Assembly: GCA_050950065.1 (NCBI GenBank)
Contig: JBMNGX010000003.1
Span: 62,001 to 126,000, forward strand
Reading direction: 5' to 3'
Source of the DNA: JBAYOE01 sp050950065
GTDB taxonomy: Bacteria; Spirochaetota; Spirochaetia; Sphaerochaetales; Sphaerochaetaceae
Length of the DNA: 64,000 nucleotides
The notes beneath the pieces were generated by a model. That model saw only the letters and a list, made by a program, of their open reading frames with translations. It searched no databases and had not been told where the DNA came from. Positions 8,293 through 17,442 of this stretch are shown one piece after another. Positions within the stretch are counted from its first letter, which is position 1. Every line of letters begins with the position of its first letter. A program made the position numbers and the translations under genes.

Positions 8293-11191
8293 AATCTTTT
8301 TCTAACTCCTCTTTTGCTAAAACTTTTTGTCCCCCAATTACTACAGTTGAACTCTCTTTCTCTAAAGAGTCTAACAATCTTTGAGCTGCTATTTTTAGAT
8401 CTTCAACAGTTGTACTTAGATAGGCGACTCTTCTAGTTTTCCGATACTCATCGGTGATATTGTACAACTCTCTTCTAAAGGCAATCATTGAGGCATCTTT
8501 AGGATAAAGAGGGCGTAGATCGCGCCCAACTATTGAAATTATTGCTTGATCTAACACTTTCTCACTAACACCATTATTAGCTACATCTACTAAAGCAACT
8601 CTAAAATCACTTAATGTCCCCATAATTCTAGGGTCTCTATAAGAGGCAAATAAAGCTAAAGCTTCAAGTTGATCTATTTGAGAAAAGACCCCATAAGCTC
8701 CACCAACTTGGCGAACTTTTTCCCACAAGTGGTTTGTCGCTAAGATGTAAGTTAAGACAGTTTGGTGTGCTTGAATTTCGTTACTCTCACTTTCAGCTCT
8801 GAAAGCTAATGCATTGTAACTCACTGATGCAGGAATTCTATACAACTCCATTTGTTTCAATTTCAAAGGCTCTAGATTAACTTTATCTTTGTTAAATTTT
8901 ACTGAGTCAAACTTTTTAATAAAGTTTCCAAGAAAGTTATTTTGCTTTGAATCGCTACATAGATGCAAAATTAGATTCTCTTTACCCACTACCATTTTAT
9001 GTAGTACTTGCAACTGCTTTGAAATCTCTAAAAGTTGCTTCTCATCATTTACATCTATCGTGTTTAAGAAGAACCACTGCTCCAGTCCATTTAACAACTC
9101 ATTTTTATAAAGGATTTCAGAGAATGAAGCTGTTGCCCTTTGAGAGGCATATAATTGAGCAGCACTGCTAACATTTGATTCAAAGTCGCTACTTAAATCA
9201 TTAATAGTTGCCTTTAGACGCCCTAAATCATCTAAGTTAACTCCATTTAAAATCTCAGCAACTAAATCTAAAGCTGCTTTGTTATCTTTTGTCAAAGCCT
9301 TAAGCCGAAATCCTAAAGCTAAAAAGCCTGGGTCTTTTTCAAAGAGAGTTGAAGAACTTTCTAAAAAGAAGAAGAGTCCACCAACTTTGCTTCTTATTCT
9401 GATGGCCATCTCATCGTAGCTGTACTTTCCAACTCCACTGAGCTGTAACATCCTTGCAAAAATAGGAAGTAGGAGTATTTGCTCTTTAGTTAAATTCTCT
9501 AATTTAAAAAACCCATCGGTGTAGATAATTCCATTAGTCTCCATTTGTTGTTGATACAACACAACATCTTCAACAATGTGCTTCTCTTGCTCTAAAATTC
9601 GTATCTCTTTAGGGAGGTCCTCTGTAGTTAACCTAGGGATAGTTAGTAAATCTTCTTCTGTATCAACTCGTTCTTCAAATTCATCAAAAGCTAAATTCTC
9701 TTTTCTAAGATCTTCTAGAGAGCTCTCATCCATTGCTTCTTTGATACTTTCTAGCTTGTTGTTAAAATGATTTTCCAACTCTTCGTTGTAAGAGGGATCT
9801 GGTTTTACTATTAAAACAGAGCGGTGAGGATTATCTATTAAGTTTGTCTTAATCCAAGACTCAAAATATCTTTTATCCTCTTTAAGTTTCTCTTTTAATT
9901 GAGCAATTGTTGGAGAGATTTGGATTGTGGTAGAGGGGTGAAGTTTTTGTGCCCACCCTCTTATAGAGCGGTTCATTGCCCTAAAGCCCACTGGGATATC
10001 TCCTGTGGCTTCTCTTAAAACAAACTCTTGTCTTCTGATGGCGTTGCGTACTTGTCTGCTGTTAAGTCCTTTTTTAACTAAGTTCTCTAAAGTATCTAAA
10101 ACCAACTTTAATGCATCTTCACTTTTACTAGGTTCAATTCCTTTAAAGCCAACAGTGAATGGCATTTGCCTAAAAGAGGTGTCCATACCACTAACTTGGC
10201 TAATATCTTTAGCCAAAGAAGATTCAATGATTGCTTTGTATAAAGGAGCCCCTGGGTTTCCTAGTAAGACATCAACTAAGATTTGTAAAGTTAAGACTTC
10301 TAGGGGATCTTCAACTAATGTTGTTGCCCAGTTGATAGTAACAGACCCATTAACATCGGTAGTCTCACTGCCACTAGTGGTACTAAAGGATCTCCCTTTC
10401 TTCCACTTTTTAGCCAACTTAGAGGGCCCTTCTACAGTTGAAATTGAGTACTCAGATAAGTACAACTTCTCTAAAAGGTTCAATTGGTCTGTGACATCCT
10501 GATTCCCATATAAAAAGAGACGACAGTTTGAAGGGTGGTAATGGCTCACATAGTAGCCTTGTAGTTGTCTGTAATCGAGGTCAATTATTGCCTTAGGATC
10601 TCCACCCGATTCGTAAAAGTAGGGGGTATCGGGAAAGAGGGTACGAACACTTTGACGAGCCACAATGGAGTCGTGGTTGCTAAACTCCCCTAACATCTCA
10701 TTAAAGACAACCCCATCAAATTGAAGGTTATCTTCATTATCGATTGATAATCTAATCCCCTCTTGCCAGAAGGTCTCTTTTCTTAAAAGAGGATTGAACA
10801 CTGCATCAGCATACACTTTAAAAAGGTTTTTATAATCTTTATAAAGGGGACTGGCAGCTGGATAGATTGTGTAATCGGGATAAGTGAGCCCATTCATAAA
10901 AGTATTTACTGACCCTTTTAAAAGCTCCATAAATGGATCTTTAACGTTGAACCTTTTAGAACCTGCTAAAATAGTGTGTTCAATTATATGGGGTGTTCCA
11001 CAATCATCCACTGGGGGTGTTTTAAAAATAAAAGCAAAATAGTTTACAATATCATCATTAGCAACATGGTAAACTTCCATATTTGTTATTCGGTGGCGAA
11101 ACAAATAGCCACTGCCTTGGTAATCATCTAATTGATCAATTGACTCTAAAACGAAAGAGCCTATCTCATCACCAATATTTAATTTATTCAC
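8273..11191 (-). CDS. Presequence-protease-type M16C zinc metallopeptidase
   Basis: A 972-residue member of the PreP/Cym1 branch of the M16 (insulinase) family, which closes around and degrades short unstructured peptides. The inverted zinc motif HIIEH is H68-E71-H72 in CGTPHIIEHTILAGS, and the length equals that of mitochondrial and bacterial PreP. No signal peptide is seen, so a cytoplasmic peptide-clearing role is likely. Start is GTG at 11191 with GGAGG five bases upstream. The -10 and -35 found upstream share DNA with the divergent nfo promoter. The gene ends 20 bases inside the hydrogenase-like gene on the other strand, with no terminator between them. Confidence 0.93.
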   Translation of the reverse strand: MNKLNIGDEIGSFVLESIDQLDDYQGSGYLFRHRITNMEVYHVANDDIVNYFAFIFKTPPVDDCGTPHIIEHTILAGSKRFNVKDPFMELLKGSVNTFMNGLTYPDYTIYPAASPLYKDYKNLFKVYADAVFNPLLRKETFWQEGIRLSIDNEDNLQFDGVVFNEMLGEFSNHDSIVARQSVRTLFPDTPYFYESGGDPKAIIDLDYRQLQGYYVSHYHPSNCRLFLYGNQDVTDQLNLLEKLYLSEYSISTVEGPSKLAKKWKKGRSFSTTSGSETTDVNGSVTINWATTLVEDPLEVLTLQILVDVLLGNPGAPLYKAIIESSLAKDISQVSGMDTSFRQMPFTVGFKGIEPSKSEDALKLVLDTLENLVKKGLNSRQVRNAIRRQEFVLREATGDIPVGFRAMNRSIRGWAQKLHPSTTIQISPTIAQLKEKLKEDKRYFESWIKTNLIDNPHRSVLIVKPDPSYNEELENHFNNKLESIKEAMDESSLEDLRKENLAFDEFEERVDTEEDLLTIPRLTTEDLPKEIRILEQEKHIVEDVVLYQQQMETNGIIYTDGFFKLENLTKEQILLLPIFARMLQLSGVGKYSYDEMAIRIRSKVGGLFFFLESSSTLFEKDPGFLALGFRLKALTKDNKAALDLVAEILNGVNLDDLGRLKATINDLSSDFESNVSSAAQLYASQRATASFSEILYKNELLNGLEQWFFLNTIDVNDEKQLLEISKQLQVLHKMVVGKENLILHLCSDSKQNNFLGNFIKKFDSVKFNKDKVNLEPLKLKQMELYRIPASVSYNALAFRAESESNEIQAHQTVLTYILATNHLWEKVRQVGGAYGVFSQIDQLEALALFASYRDPRIMGTLSDFRVALVDVANNGVSEKVLDQAIISIVGRDLRPLYPKDASMIAFRRELYNITDEYRKTRRVAYLSTTVEDLKIAAQRLLDSLEKESSTVVIGGQKVLAKEELEKDSIKLPL

Positions 11192-11218
11192 ATAAACCTC
11201 CGCCGTTAGGCAACAGAA

Positions 11219-11247
11219 AACTTACCACGAGCATTTCTAATTGACAA
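11219..11247 (-). promoter_or_regulatory. Predicted sigma-70 promoter of the M16C peptidase gene
   Basis: TTGTCA at 11247-11242, a 17-base spacer and TAAGTT at 11224-11219, with a TGG just before the -10 (extended -10). It would start transcription near 11212 and leave about a 20-base leader containing the GGAGG site. Its -35 lies on the opposite strand of the nfo -35. Confidence 0.45.
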
Positions 11248-11269
11248 CCCACTCACTTTTACATAGTCT
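11241..11269 (+). promoter_or_regulatory. Predicted sigma-70 promoter of nfo
   Basis: Perfect TTGACA at 11241-11246, 17-base spacer, TAGTCT at 11264-11269. Predicted start near 11276, giving a very short leader that still contains the AAAGGAG site of nfo. The -35 overlaps the -35 of the divergent peptidase promoter. Confidence 0.5.
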
Positions 11270-11287
11270 TCTACTAAAGGAGTCAAA

Positions 11288-12130
11288 ATGTTCTATCTTG
11301 GAGCTCACGTCAGTGCTGCAGGGGGTCCTCACAAGGCCGTAGAGAATGCTGTAGCCATTGGGGCAAATGCTTTTGCCCTCTTTACTAAAAACCAAAAGCA
11401 GTGGAATGCACCTCCACTTAGTGATGAAGTCATTGATCTTTTTAAAGAGGAAATGGAGAAAGGGAATTTTAAAGCAGATCAAGTGCTTCCTCACAATAGC
11501 TACTTAATAAACATGGGAAATCCCGACCCTGAAAAGTGGGAAAAATCTGTTAATGCCTTTATAGATGAACTAGAGAGGGCAAAACAACTAGGTTTGGATC
11601 GGGTTAATTTTCACCCAGGGGCCCACCTTAATCAAATTGATATTGATGGGTGTATCGATTTAATTGCCAAAGGCATTGATCGCTCATTAGAAGAGGTGGA
11701 GGGTGTTTATGCTGTTATTGAGACCACAGCAGGACAAGGTTCTGCCTTAGGAAGGTCTTTTGAAGAGATAGCTCAAATCATCGATCGCTCTAAGTATCCA
11801 GAGCGTATTGGAGTTTGCATAGATACTTGTCACATCTGGGCAGCTGGTTACGATATTAGTACCCAACAAAAATTTAACGATGTTATGACTCACTACGATG
11901 AGATTGTTGGTTTTGATAAATTGATGGGGATGCACCTCAACGATGCAAAAAGTACCTTTGCCAGTAGAGTTGACCGCCACGCCCCCTTAGGTGATGGGAA
12001 TTTAGGCCTTGAACCTTTTAAAGCTATGATGGCAGATGGGAGGTTTAAAAACATCCCATTGGTTTTAGAGACTAACGAACCAGCTAGATGGGCTGATGAG
12101 ATTGAATTGTTAAGAAGTTTTGCAAAATGA
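11288..12130 (+). CDS. nfo: Endonuclease IV (AP endonuclease Nfo)
   Basis: Cuts the DNA backbone 5' of abasic sites and processes oxidised 3' ends; a trinuclear zinc TIM-barrel enzyme. The 280 residues match the family. Visible metal-site motifs are YLGAHVSAAGG, NFHPGAHL, VIETTAGQGSALG, GVCIDTCHIWAAGYDI, MHLNDAKS, VDRHAPLGDGNLG and LVLETNEP. The ATG at 11288 follows AAAGGAG by five bases. It overlaps the downstream GDPD gene by four bases (ATGA). Other base-repair genes in the window (family-4 glycosylase, AlkA-like) are not linked to it. Confidence 0.97.
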   Translation: MFYLGAHVSAAGGPHKAVENAVAIGANAFALFTKNQKQWNAPPLSDEVIDLFKEEMEKGNFKADQVLPHNSYLINMGNPDPEKWEKSVNAFIDELERAKQLGLDRVNFHPGAHLNQIDIDGCIDLIAKGIDRSLEEVEGVYAVIETTAGQGSALGRSFEEIAQIIDRSKYPERIGVCIDTCHIWAAGYDISTQQKFNDVMTHYDEIVGFDKLMGMHLNDAKSTFASRVDRHAPLGDGNLGLEPFKAMMADGRFKNIPLVLETNEPARWADEIELLRSFAK

Positions 12131-12834
12131 AAACACCTTTAATTTTAGCACACAGGGGTATGAGTCACTTAGCGTGTGAAAATACCCTTGAAGCATTCGA
12201 ACTAACTGTTCAACACAAAGTGGATGGAATTGAATTTGACATTCACTTAACTAAAGATCAAAAACTTGTTGTAGTTCATGATCACAACTTGATGCGCCTA
12301 GCCAAAGTTGACCAAGTTGTTGAACAGTTAACTTTAAAAGAACTTCAAAAGCTCGAAGTTTCAACTCAATATGGGAAAGGGAAGATTCCACAGCTGAAAG
12401 ATGTCTTTGAACGGTTTGGAACAAAGCTTTTTTACGACATTGAGTTAAAGTCCGAAACTTCCAAAAATGGGAATTTTGAACAATTAGTCTTTGAAGAGAT
12501 TAAAAAGTACAAAATTGAAAATCATTGTATAGTCTCTTCATTCAACCCTTTTGTGATGAGAAAGTTCAATAAGGTCTCTAAAAGGACAATCCCTTCAGCT
12601 ATCATTTACGACGATGATCCCAGTGTTCCTCCTCTTTTAAGAAAAGGATGGGGACGATTTATTTGTAAAGCTGATTTTCTAAAGCCAAATTATCAACTAA
12701 TAGATAAAAAGACTTTAAAAAAAGGGTATCCCATAATTACTTGGACAGTTGATGATGTTGAAGTTGGAAGACAGTTGTTAGCAAAAGGAGTTGTTGCCCT
12801 TATCTCAAATCAACCAAATATATTTTTCTCTTAG
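12127..12834 (+). CDS. Glycerophosphodiester phosphodiesterase family protein
   Basis: Hydrolyses glycerophosphodiesters to glycerol-3-phosphate and an alcohol. The catalytic set is present: H9-R10 (LAHRGMSH), ENTLEAF, E36 and D38 (IEFDIHL), H51 (VVHDHNLMR), and FYDIELKSE further on; the C terminus PIITWTVDD is also typical. The protein is 235 residues with no signal peptide, so it is probably cytoplasmic, like UgpQ. It is translationally coupled to nfo by an ATGA overlap and its stop overlaps the stop of the convergent lipoprotein gene by four bases. Its product could feed the same glycerol-3-phosphate pool as GlpK, but no regulatory link is seen. Confidence 0.9.
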   Translation: MKTPLILAHRGMSHLACENTLEAFELTVQHKVDGIEFDIHLTKDQKLVVVHDHNLMRLAKVDQVVEQLTLKELQKLEVSTQYGKGKIPQLKDVFERFGTKLFYDIELKSETSKNGNFEQLVFEEIKKYKIENHCIVSSFNPFVMRKFNKVSKRTIPSAIIYDDDPSVPPLLRKGWGRFICKADFLKPNYQLIDKKTLKKGYPIITWTVDDVEVGRQLLAKGVVALISNQPNIFFS

Positions 12835-14219
12835 TAGTATAAAAAGCGGTTAATCAAAGATAGAGATATTAATCCAAAGGTTGAAAAAGCTTTTTCAGTC
12901 GCCTCTTCAATTGTCTTTCCTATCCCTATGCTGCTAACTTGGGAAGTTGAACCAACTTCGTTGCCACTATTAGATTCAACTAAAGTTAAAAATCCTGCAA
13001 CCGAAACAAAAGCTTTACCCCCCTCCTCTTTAATTTGGGTAATTCCAACATCTCCAAAGAGGATATAATTAAATGAGCTTTGTTGTTGTCGTAACTTAGC
13101 TAAATATTCATCCTCTTCTAAATTCTCAATGGGGGCAAAAGAGGTTTTTATCTGTTGTTTTTCTAAATAGCTTTTTATGCTTGTTGCACCATAACGACTT
13201 TGATACAAAGAGCCTTGCAAAGAGTACTCTCGAAGGGCTACTAAAAGAGCTTTATCTTTAACTCTACTTTCCATCTTGTATGAGTAACAAAGTCTTTTGT
13301 CTTTAACTGTTTGAACTAGCTCATCATAAAGAGCTAAATCAATCTCTTGTAACTTAGAAAAACTCTCTATTAAATCTAATTCAAAACAGAGTTGTCCCTC
13401 TCTTACCAAAGTGGGATTTAGGTTTCTAAAACTAAACTGTCCACTGTTATCCGTTACAAAGTGGTTACTTCCTTGATAAGGTTTGCCAAGACCATCGTAT
13501 GCCTCGTAATAAGTTAGAATAGGGGCCTCTTTAACTCGAGCAGCTAAGGAACGAGTTCCCCTTTTTAAAACAACGTTCAAAGTGGGTATTTCACCTTTGG
13601 CAGAGTTATAAGATAAAACTAATCTTTGTAAAACCTTTTTCAATTGCCCAACAGCATCGTTGTACAATTTTTCTCCCCGCTCTAGTGGGAGTGTATCGGC
13701 CAATAAGATAATATCTAAATAATTTTCAATTGCTAAAAGGTCTCTGTTATCTCGAATATATTGACTTGCGCTATTGTTTAGTTTTCCTATCTCACCTAGT
13801 CGTTGTAAATAAAGACGTTCACTCTCTGTTCTAGAGATTTCCAAAAGGGAGCGATCGGCAACTGCTAAGAACCATGTTGTTATTAGATTATCCTCTTTTT
13901 TAACAAACTCTTGAGTCACTTTAAGATTGTATTGATCTACAGTTTTACTTTTTGTTATTTGAGCTAAATGATTAGCACTAACATCTTCTCCAATAAAAGA
14001 GGAGACCTCTTTTAAAATAGCCTCATAAGCTAAAACTTTCGAACGAGTTTCAGTTGTGGCAGATCCCTTACCAACAAAAGATACTTGATTACGCCCAACT
14101 CTCACCTCATAAACCCAAACAGGGACTCCCTCTAAATTGGCTTTAACCCAGCTACTTAAAGAGGAACATCCACTAAATAAAATCAGGGTGATTAATAATA
14201 GGAGAGTTAGCCTTTTCAT
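12831..14219 (-). CDS. Lipoprotein with LPP20-like N-terminal domain
   Basis: I chose the ATG at 14219 (AGGAT site) because it directly precedes a type II signal peptide, MKRLTLLLLITLILFSGCSS, with lipobox FSGC; upstream codons to 14261 are not needed. The mature part (about 445 residues) begins with a region reading WVYEVRVGRNQVSFVGKGSA and RSKVLAYEAILKEVSSFI, which resembles LPP20-type lipoproteins. The rest is mixed alpha/beta without motifs I recognise, and the C terminus (VSVAGFLTLVESNSG) could form a beta domain. It is encoded 10 bases after a signal-peptide protein with barrel-like C-terminal strands, and the pair may act together in the outer membrane. Function unknown. Confidence 0.72.
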   Translation of the reverse strand: MKRLTLLLLITLILFSGCSSLSSWVKANLEGVPVWVYEVRVGRNQVSFVGKGSATTETRSKVLAYEAILKEVSSFIGEDVSANHLAQITKSKTVDQYNLKVTQEFVKKEDNLITTWFLAVADRSLLEISRTESERLYLQRLGEIGKLNNSASQYIRDNRDLLAIENYLDIILLADTLPLERGEKLYNDAVGQLKKVLQRLVLSYNSAKGEIPTLNVVLKRGTRSLAARVKEAPILTYYEAYDGLGKPYQGSNHFVTDNSGQFSFRNLNPTLVREGQLCFELDLIESFSKLQEIDLALYDELVQTVKDKRLCYSYKMESRVKDKALLVALREYSLQGSLYQSRYGATSIKSYLEKQQIKTSFAPIENLEEDEYLAKLRQQQSSFNYILFGDVGITQIKEEGGKAFVSVAGFLTLVESNSGNEVGSTSQVSSIGIGKTIEEATEKAFSTFGLISLSLINRFLYY

Positions 14220-14229
14220 AATCTTTATC

Positions 14230-15252
14230 CTACCACATCCATCCAACAAGTGACGATACACTTACTCGTCCTAAAGAGAACGTTTTTGATTGAGTGTACC
14301 TATAGGAAACTCCAAGACCTAAGTAGAAGTTACTACTTAGTTGATAAGAACTACGAATCTCCCCTTTAGCTCCGTATAAAAATTGAGTTTCAGTTGAATT
14401 AATGTGTACTCCAAGACCAACTTGAGCTAACATCGACAACCGCACGTTTCTTAAAGCGTGGAGGTTAAACTCCCCTAAGTAGTGAGTTCTCTCAATTCCA
14501 CTAAAAAACAAGAGGTTTGTTGAATTTTCTTTAAACTGATACTCAATATCTATAGTGGTAGCTATTTGTAAAAAGGTGTTTTTAAGGGCAAAGGAGTTAA
14601 CAACACCTAGACCTACACTGTTTAAAGAGGCAAAAACTGATAAAGAGCTATCTCCTTTTAATCTTTTAGAGTCTATCTTTAAAGCAGGTTTAATCCTTTC
14701 CTTAGACCAAAAAGGTTTTAGTTCATAAAGAGTTTGCCCCTGATTATCAAATTTGTTAGCTATCCCAACTAAAGCTACTTTTTCATTAAATCCATCAACT
14801 AAGTAGAGCCTTGAACCAACTTTGAAGCTATCTGTGTTTGCTATTGTCCAAATGCCCCCATCAGTAACCTCATCAACAACATTTTCCCCTATTTTATCAA
14901 ACCAAGTGAGAGTATTATTTCTCACCACAATTCGTATTTCATCGTAAATCAGTTGTTCAATGTTAGTCTTATGATCAACTAAGAGGGCAAATTTATATTC
15001 AAAAGTTCCTTTAGAGGTAGTTATTCCTAAAATACCTTGATAAAGTTGTTGCTCTTTAAAACTCTTATCATCTATTGAAAATTCTTTGATATCTAAATTG
15101 ATTTGTTGATCTAAATTTAAGTACTCTATCTCATCTAAAAAGCCTTTTATTATGATTTCTTTATACTCTTGATCATAAATTACCGTTGCTGCAAAAATTG
15201 AGGTTGAGAGTAATAGAAATAGAGTTACTACAAAGAGGTTTTTTATTTTCAA
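14230..15252 (-). CDS. Exported protein, predicted outer-membrane beta-barrel C-terminal half
   Basis: 340 residues with a Sec signal peptide (MKIKNLFVVTLFLLLSTSIFA, cleavage near residue 21). The first half is charged and soluble-looking. The second half, from about residue 200, has alternating amphipathic strands (SLSVFASLNSVGLGVVNSF, LHALRNVRLSMLAQVGLGVH, SSNFYLGLGVSYRYTQ) as in outer-membrane barrels. The start is an unusual TTG at 15252 that overlaps the pepT stop (ACTTGA) and uses a GGTGG site inside pepT, so translation is probably coupled to pepT. The lipoprotein gene follows directly. No family recognised. Confidence 0.62.
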   Translation of the reverse strand: MKIKNLFVVTLFLLLSTSIFAATVIYDQEYKEIIIKGFLDEIEYLNLDQQINLDIKEFSIDDKSFKEQQLYQGILGITTSKGTFEYKFALLVDHKTNIEQLIYDEIRIVVRNNTLTWFDKIGENVVDEVTDGGIWTIANTDSFKVGSRLYLVDGFNEKVALVGIANKFDNQGQTLYELKPFWSKERIKPALKIDSKRLKGDSSLSVFASLNSVGLGVVNSFALKNTFLQIATTIDIEYQFKENSTNLLFFSGIERTHYLGEFNLHALRNVRLSMLAQVGLGVHINSTETQFLYGAKGEIRSSYQLSSNFYLGLGVSYRYTQSKTFSLGRVSVSSLVGWMW

Positions 15253-16496
15253 GTTTTAGCCCACCAATAGATAATTTGTTCAACTAATTTTGCTGAATCA
15301 ACCATCGTTTTAACTCCCACCCACTCGGTAACTGAGTGGAGGTTGTGAGAACCGGTAAACAAGTTTGGAGTTGGAATTCCCATCTCTGCTAAACGAGCCC
15401 CATCTGTTCCACCTCTAATAATCTTTTGCTCTAACACAAGGTTTAGCTTTTCAGCTGCCTCAAAGATAGCTTTCATCACCCTACTATCTTTTTTAATAGA
15501 GTCGTACATATTGCGATAAACAACTTCACTACTTAATTGAACCTTTCCCCCATCAAATAGGTTTTCGATTGCTATACTTAAAGATTTTAGGTTATCAATG
15601 CGTTTAAGTAGATTATCGTAATCAAAATCTCTGATGTGCAAATTGAGGTGGGTGTGTCCAATTGTTCCTCTGATTTCATCAGCACAATAATAACCAAATC
15701 TACCATCGGTTGCCTCAGGAGATTCGCTTTGAGGCAACATTGAGACAAACTTAGTTGCCATAGTGACACTGTTTACCATCTTTGCTCGAGCTGCCCCTAA
15801 ATGTTGAGGCACCCCATAAAAGTCCACTTTAACAGTGGCAGCATTAAAACACTCTGCTTCAACCTCACCCCTTACTCCCCCGTCTAAAGTGTAACAACAT
15901 GTGCTATTCAGCCACTTAGGATCAAAAGCATCCATTCCCCTTCCAGTCTCTTCATCAGTTGTGAAAATAAATTCAATCTCTCCATGCTTTAAATCTTCAT
16001 TTTCTAAAAAGTATTGAGCAACTGAAACTAAGATTGCTACTCCAGCTTTATCATCACCACCTAATAAAGTAGTACCATCGGTAACAACAATCTGTGAGCC
16101 AACGTAATCCAAAAGGTGACGATTTTCTTCAACTTTTAATACGATATCTTTGTTTAAGATAATGTCTGAACCGTCGTAATTATCTATTACTGTTGGTTTA
16201 ACTCCATTTCCCATCACATCATCAGCTACATCTACATGGGCCATAAATCCAATAGTATCTACTTTTTTTCCCGCAGGGAGATTGGATTTAAGACGTCCAA
16301 TTAAATAGCCGTTTGAATCTAATGTGGTATCAGTTAAGCCCATCTCATTGAGCTCTTGTTCTATTGTTTGTAGTAACAACATCTGATTTTCTGTTGAAGG
16401 GCGACGATCAGTAACATGCGGATCGCTCATTGTATCGAAAGCTACATAGCGTAAAAAGCGGTCTAATAACCTTTGGCTGAATATTGATTTATCCAT
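15249..16496 (-). CDS. pepT: Peptidase T (tripeptide aminopeptidase)
   Basis: M20B di-zinc aminopeptidase that removes the N-terminal residue of tripeptides. Zinc and catalytic residues: H87 (GFMAHVDVADD), D148/D149 region (LLGGDDKAG), E182-E183 (TTDEETGRGMD) and the C-terminal GSHNLHSVTEW. Length 415 is normal for PepT. The nearest ribosome site, AGGAG at 16512-16508, is 11 bases from the ATG and lies inside the stem of a perfect hairpin, which could mask it. The two downstream envelope genes overlap or follow closely. Confidence 0.96.
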   Translation of the reverse strand: MDKSIFSQRLLDRFLRYVAFDTMSDPHVTDRRPSTENQMLLLQTIEQELNEMGLTDTTLDSNGYLIGRLKSNLPAGKKVDTIGFMAHVDVADDVMGNGVKPTVIDNYDGSDIILNKDIVLKVEENRHLLDYVGSQIVVTDGTTLLGGDDKAGVAILVSVAQYFLENEDLKHGEIEFIFTTDEETGRGMDAFDPKWLNSTCCYTLDGGVRGEVEAECFNAATVKVDFYGVPQHLGAARAKMVNSVTMATKFVSMLPQSESPEATDGRFGYYCADEIRGTIGHTHLNLHIRDFDYDNLLKRIDNLKSLSIAIENLFDGGKVQLSSEVVYRNMYDSIKKDSRVMKAIFEAAEKLNLVLEQKIIRGGTDGARLAEMGIPTPNLFTGSHNLHSVTEWVGVKTMVDSAKLVEQIIYWWAKT

Positions 16497-16506
16497 AATA
16501 AAATGT

Positions 16507-16531
16507 GCTCCTAAAAGTTAACTTTAGGAGC
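16507..16531 (-). terminator. Hairpin between the 17.4 kb operon and pepT
   Basis: Perfect 9-bp inverted repeat, gctcctaaa at 16507-16515 and tttaggagc at 16523-16531, with a seven-base loop. On the minus strand it is followed by ACATTTTATT, a modest U-rich tail. It lies 38 bases past the stop of the upstream minus-strand gene and contains the putative pepT ribosome site. Confidence 0.55.
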
Positions 16532-16568
16532 ATTATTTCACATTTAGATAGAGGTAGCAACCAAGCAA

Positions 16569-17435
16569 CTACGCATTAAAGTTATATTTTTTCAACATTG
16601 GTTTAACTAGATCCATCACTTGGTAAATTGAGAAAACAACAATGATAAGACCTGTTACAACTGGTCCGTTTGTCATTGTTTTACCCACTGCACTCATTGA
16701 TGCCGCAATTGCCCAAGCAGCCGTAGGGTCGGTAGTGACGTCAACTATCCACTCTTGAAAAGATTGAGAAAGATTATCATCTCCATATTTATAGTAACGA
16801 TAAATTGACATTATAGTTGTTGCTACAACCCCTGCAGCGATACTTATTGCAGCAGCTGCTGTTATTTTACCCCAAAAAATAAGTGTTGGGATGCAAGCAT
16901 ATACTACTCCTGCAACTAACAACACCAATGTTTTAGTTACTAACTTCTGTAAATCTCTTAAAAACTCTGCTCTTTGATTTGGAGGAAGAGCGCGCCCTTG
17001 TTCAATTGCCAAAGAGCGCAAAGAACGCTCATTTTCAACCATTGTCTTAGAAAGCTCATTGTACTGCTCTTTAGGAAGTAACTTTGCGGCTTCTGCTAAT
17101 AGCTGTTCAGAAGAGCTCTCTGTTACTACCGAGTGGCTAAAACTTAAATATTCATCCCCGTTTTTCTCAGTGAGCATGTTTGCAACAATCTCCTCGCCAC
17201 TGCTATTAGAAAGAATTGATCGTGTGTTGCTATCTAATACCCCATTCTCTTCAAGTACTGGGCTAATGATTTCCAATTGTTGGTCTACAACTCTAGAGAC
17301 AACTGGAACAATAACAGCGTGGTCTATTTGTCCACTATTTTTATAAGACCACCCTAAAGAGCACCCCAAAAGTGAAACTACCAGGGCAAATACAATTAGA
17401 TGATTGGCAAAAAATCTTTTAAAACTCATTTCCAT
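16569..17435 (-). CDS. Predicted lipoprotein / membrane protein, unknown function
   Basis: 288 residues. The N terminus (MEMSFKRFFANHLIVFALVV followed by SLLGCS) has a possible lipobox LLGC at about residue 25. A glutamate- and serine-rich soluble stretch follows to about residue 160, then hydrophobic segments near 165-185 (TLVLLVAGVVYACIPTLIFW), 190-210 and 255-275. The mixture of a lipobox with later membrane helices is odd; the N-terminal segment may instead be a plain membrane anchor. The ATG at 17435 has an AGAGG site 10 bases upstream. It follows the 17443-17982 gene by seven bases. I recognise no family. Confidence 0.6.
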   Translation of the reverse strand: MEMSFKRFFANHLIVFALVVSLLGCSLGWSYKNSGQIDHAVIVPVVSRVVDQQLEIISPVLEENGVLDSNTRSILSNSSGEEIVANMLTEKNGDEYLSFSHSVVTESSSEQLLAEAAKLLPKEQYNELSKTMVENERSLRSLAIEQGRALPPNQRAEFLRDLQKLVTKTLVLLVAGVVYACIPTLIFWGKITAAAAISIAAGVVATTIMSIYRYYKYGDDNLSQSFQEWIVDVTTDPTAAWAIAASMSAVGKTMTNGPVVTGLIIVVFSIYQVMDLVKPMLKKYNFNA

Positions 17436-17442
17436 AATCTAT

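Noticed and set aside
10005..10502. 165-codon plus-strand frame opposite the M16C peptidase
   Set aside because: It lies wholly inside a well-supported gene, has no ribosome site and no recognisable motif.
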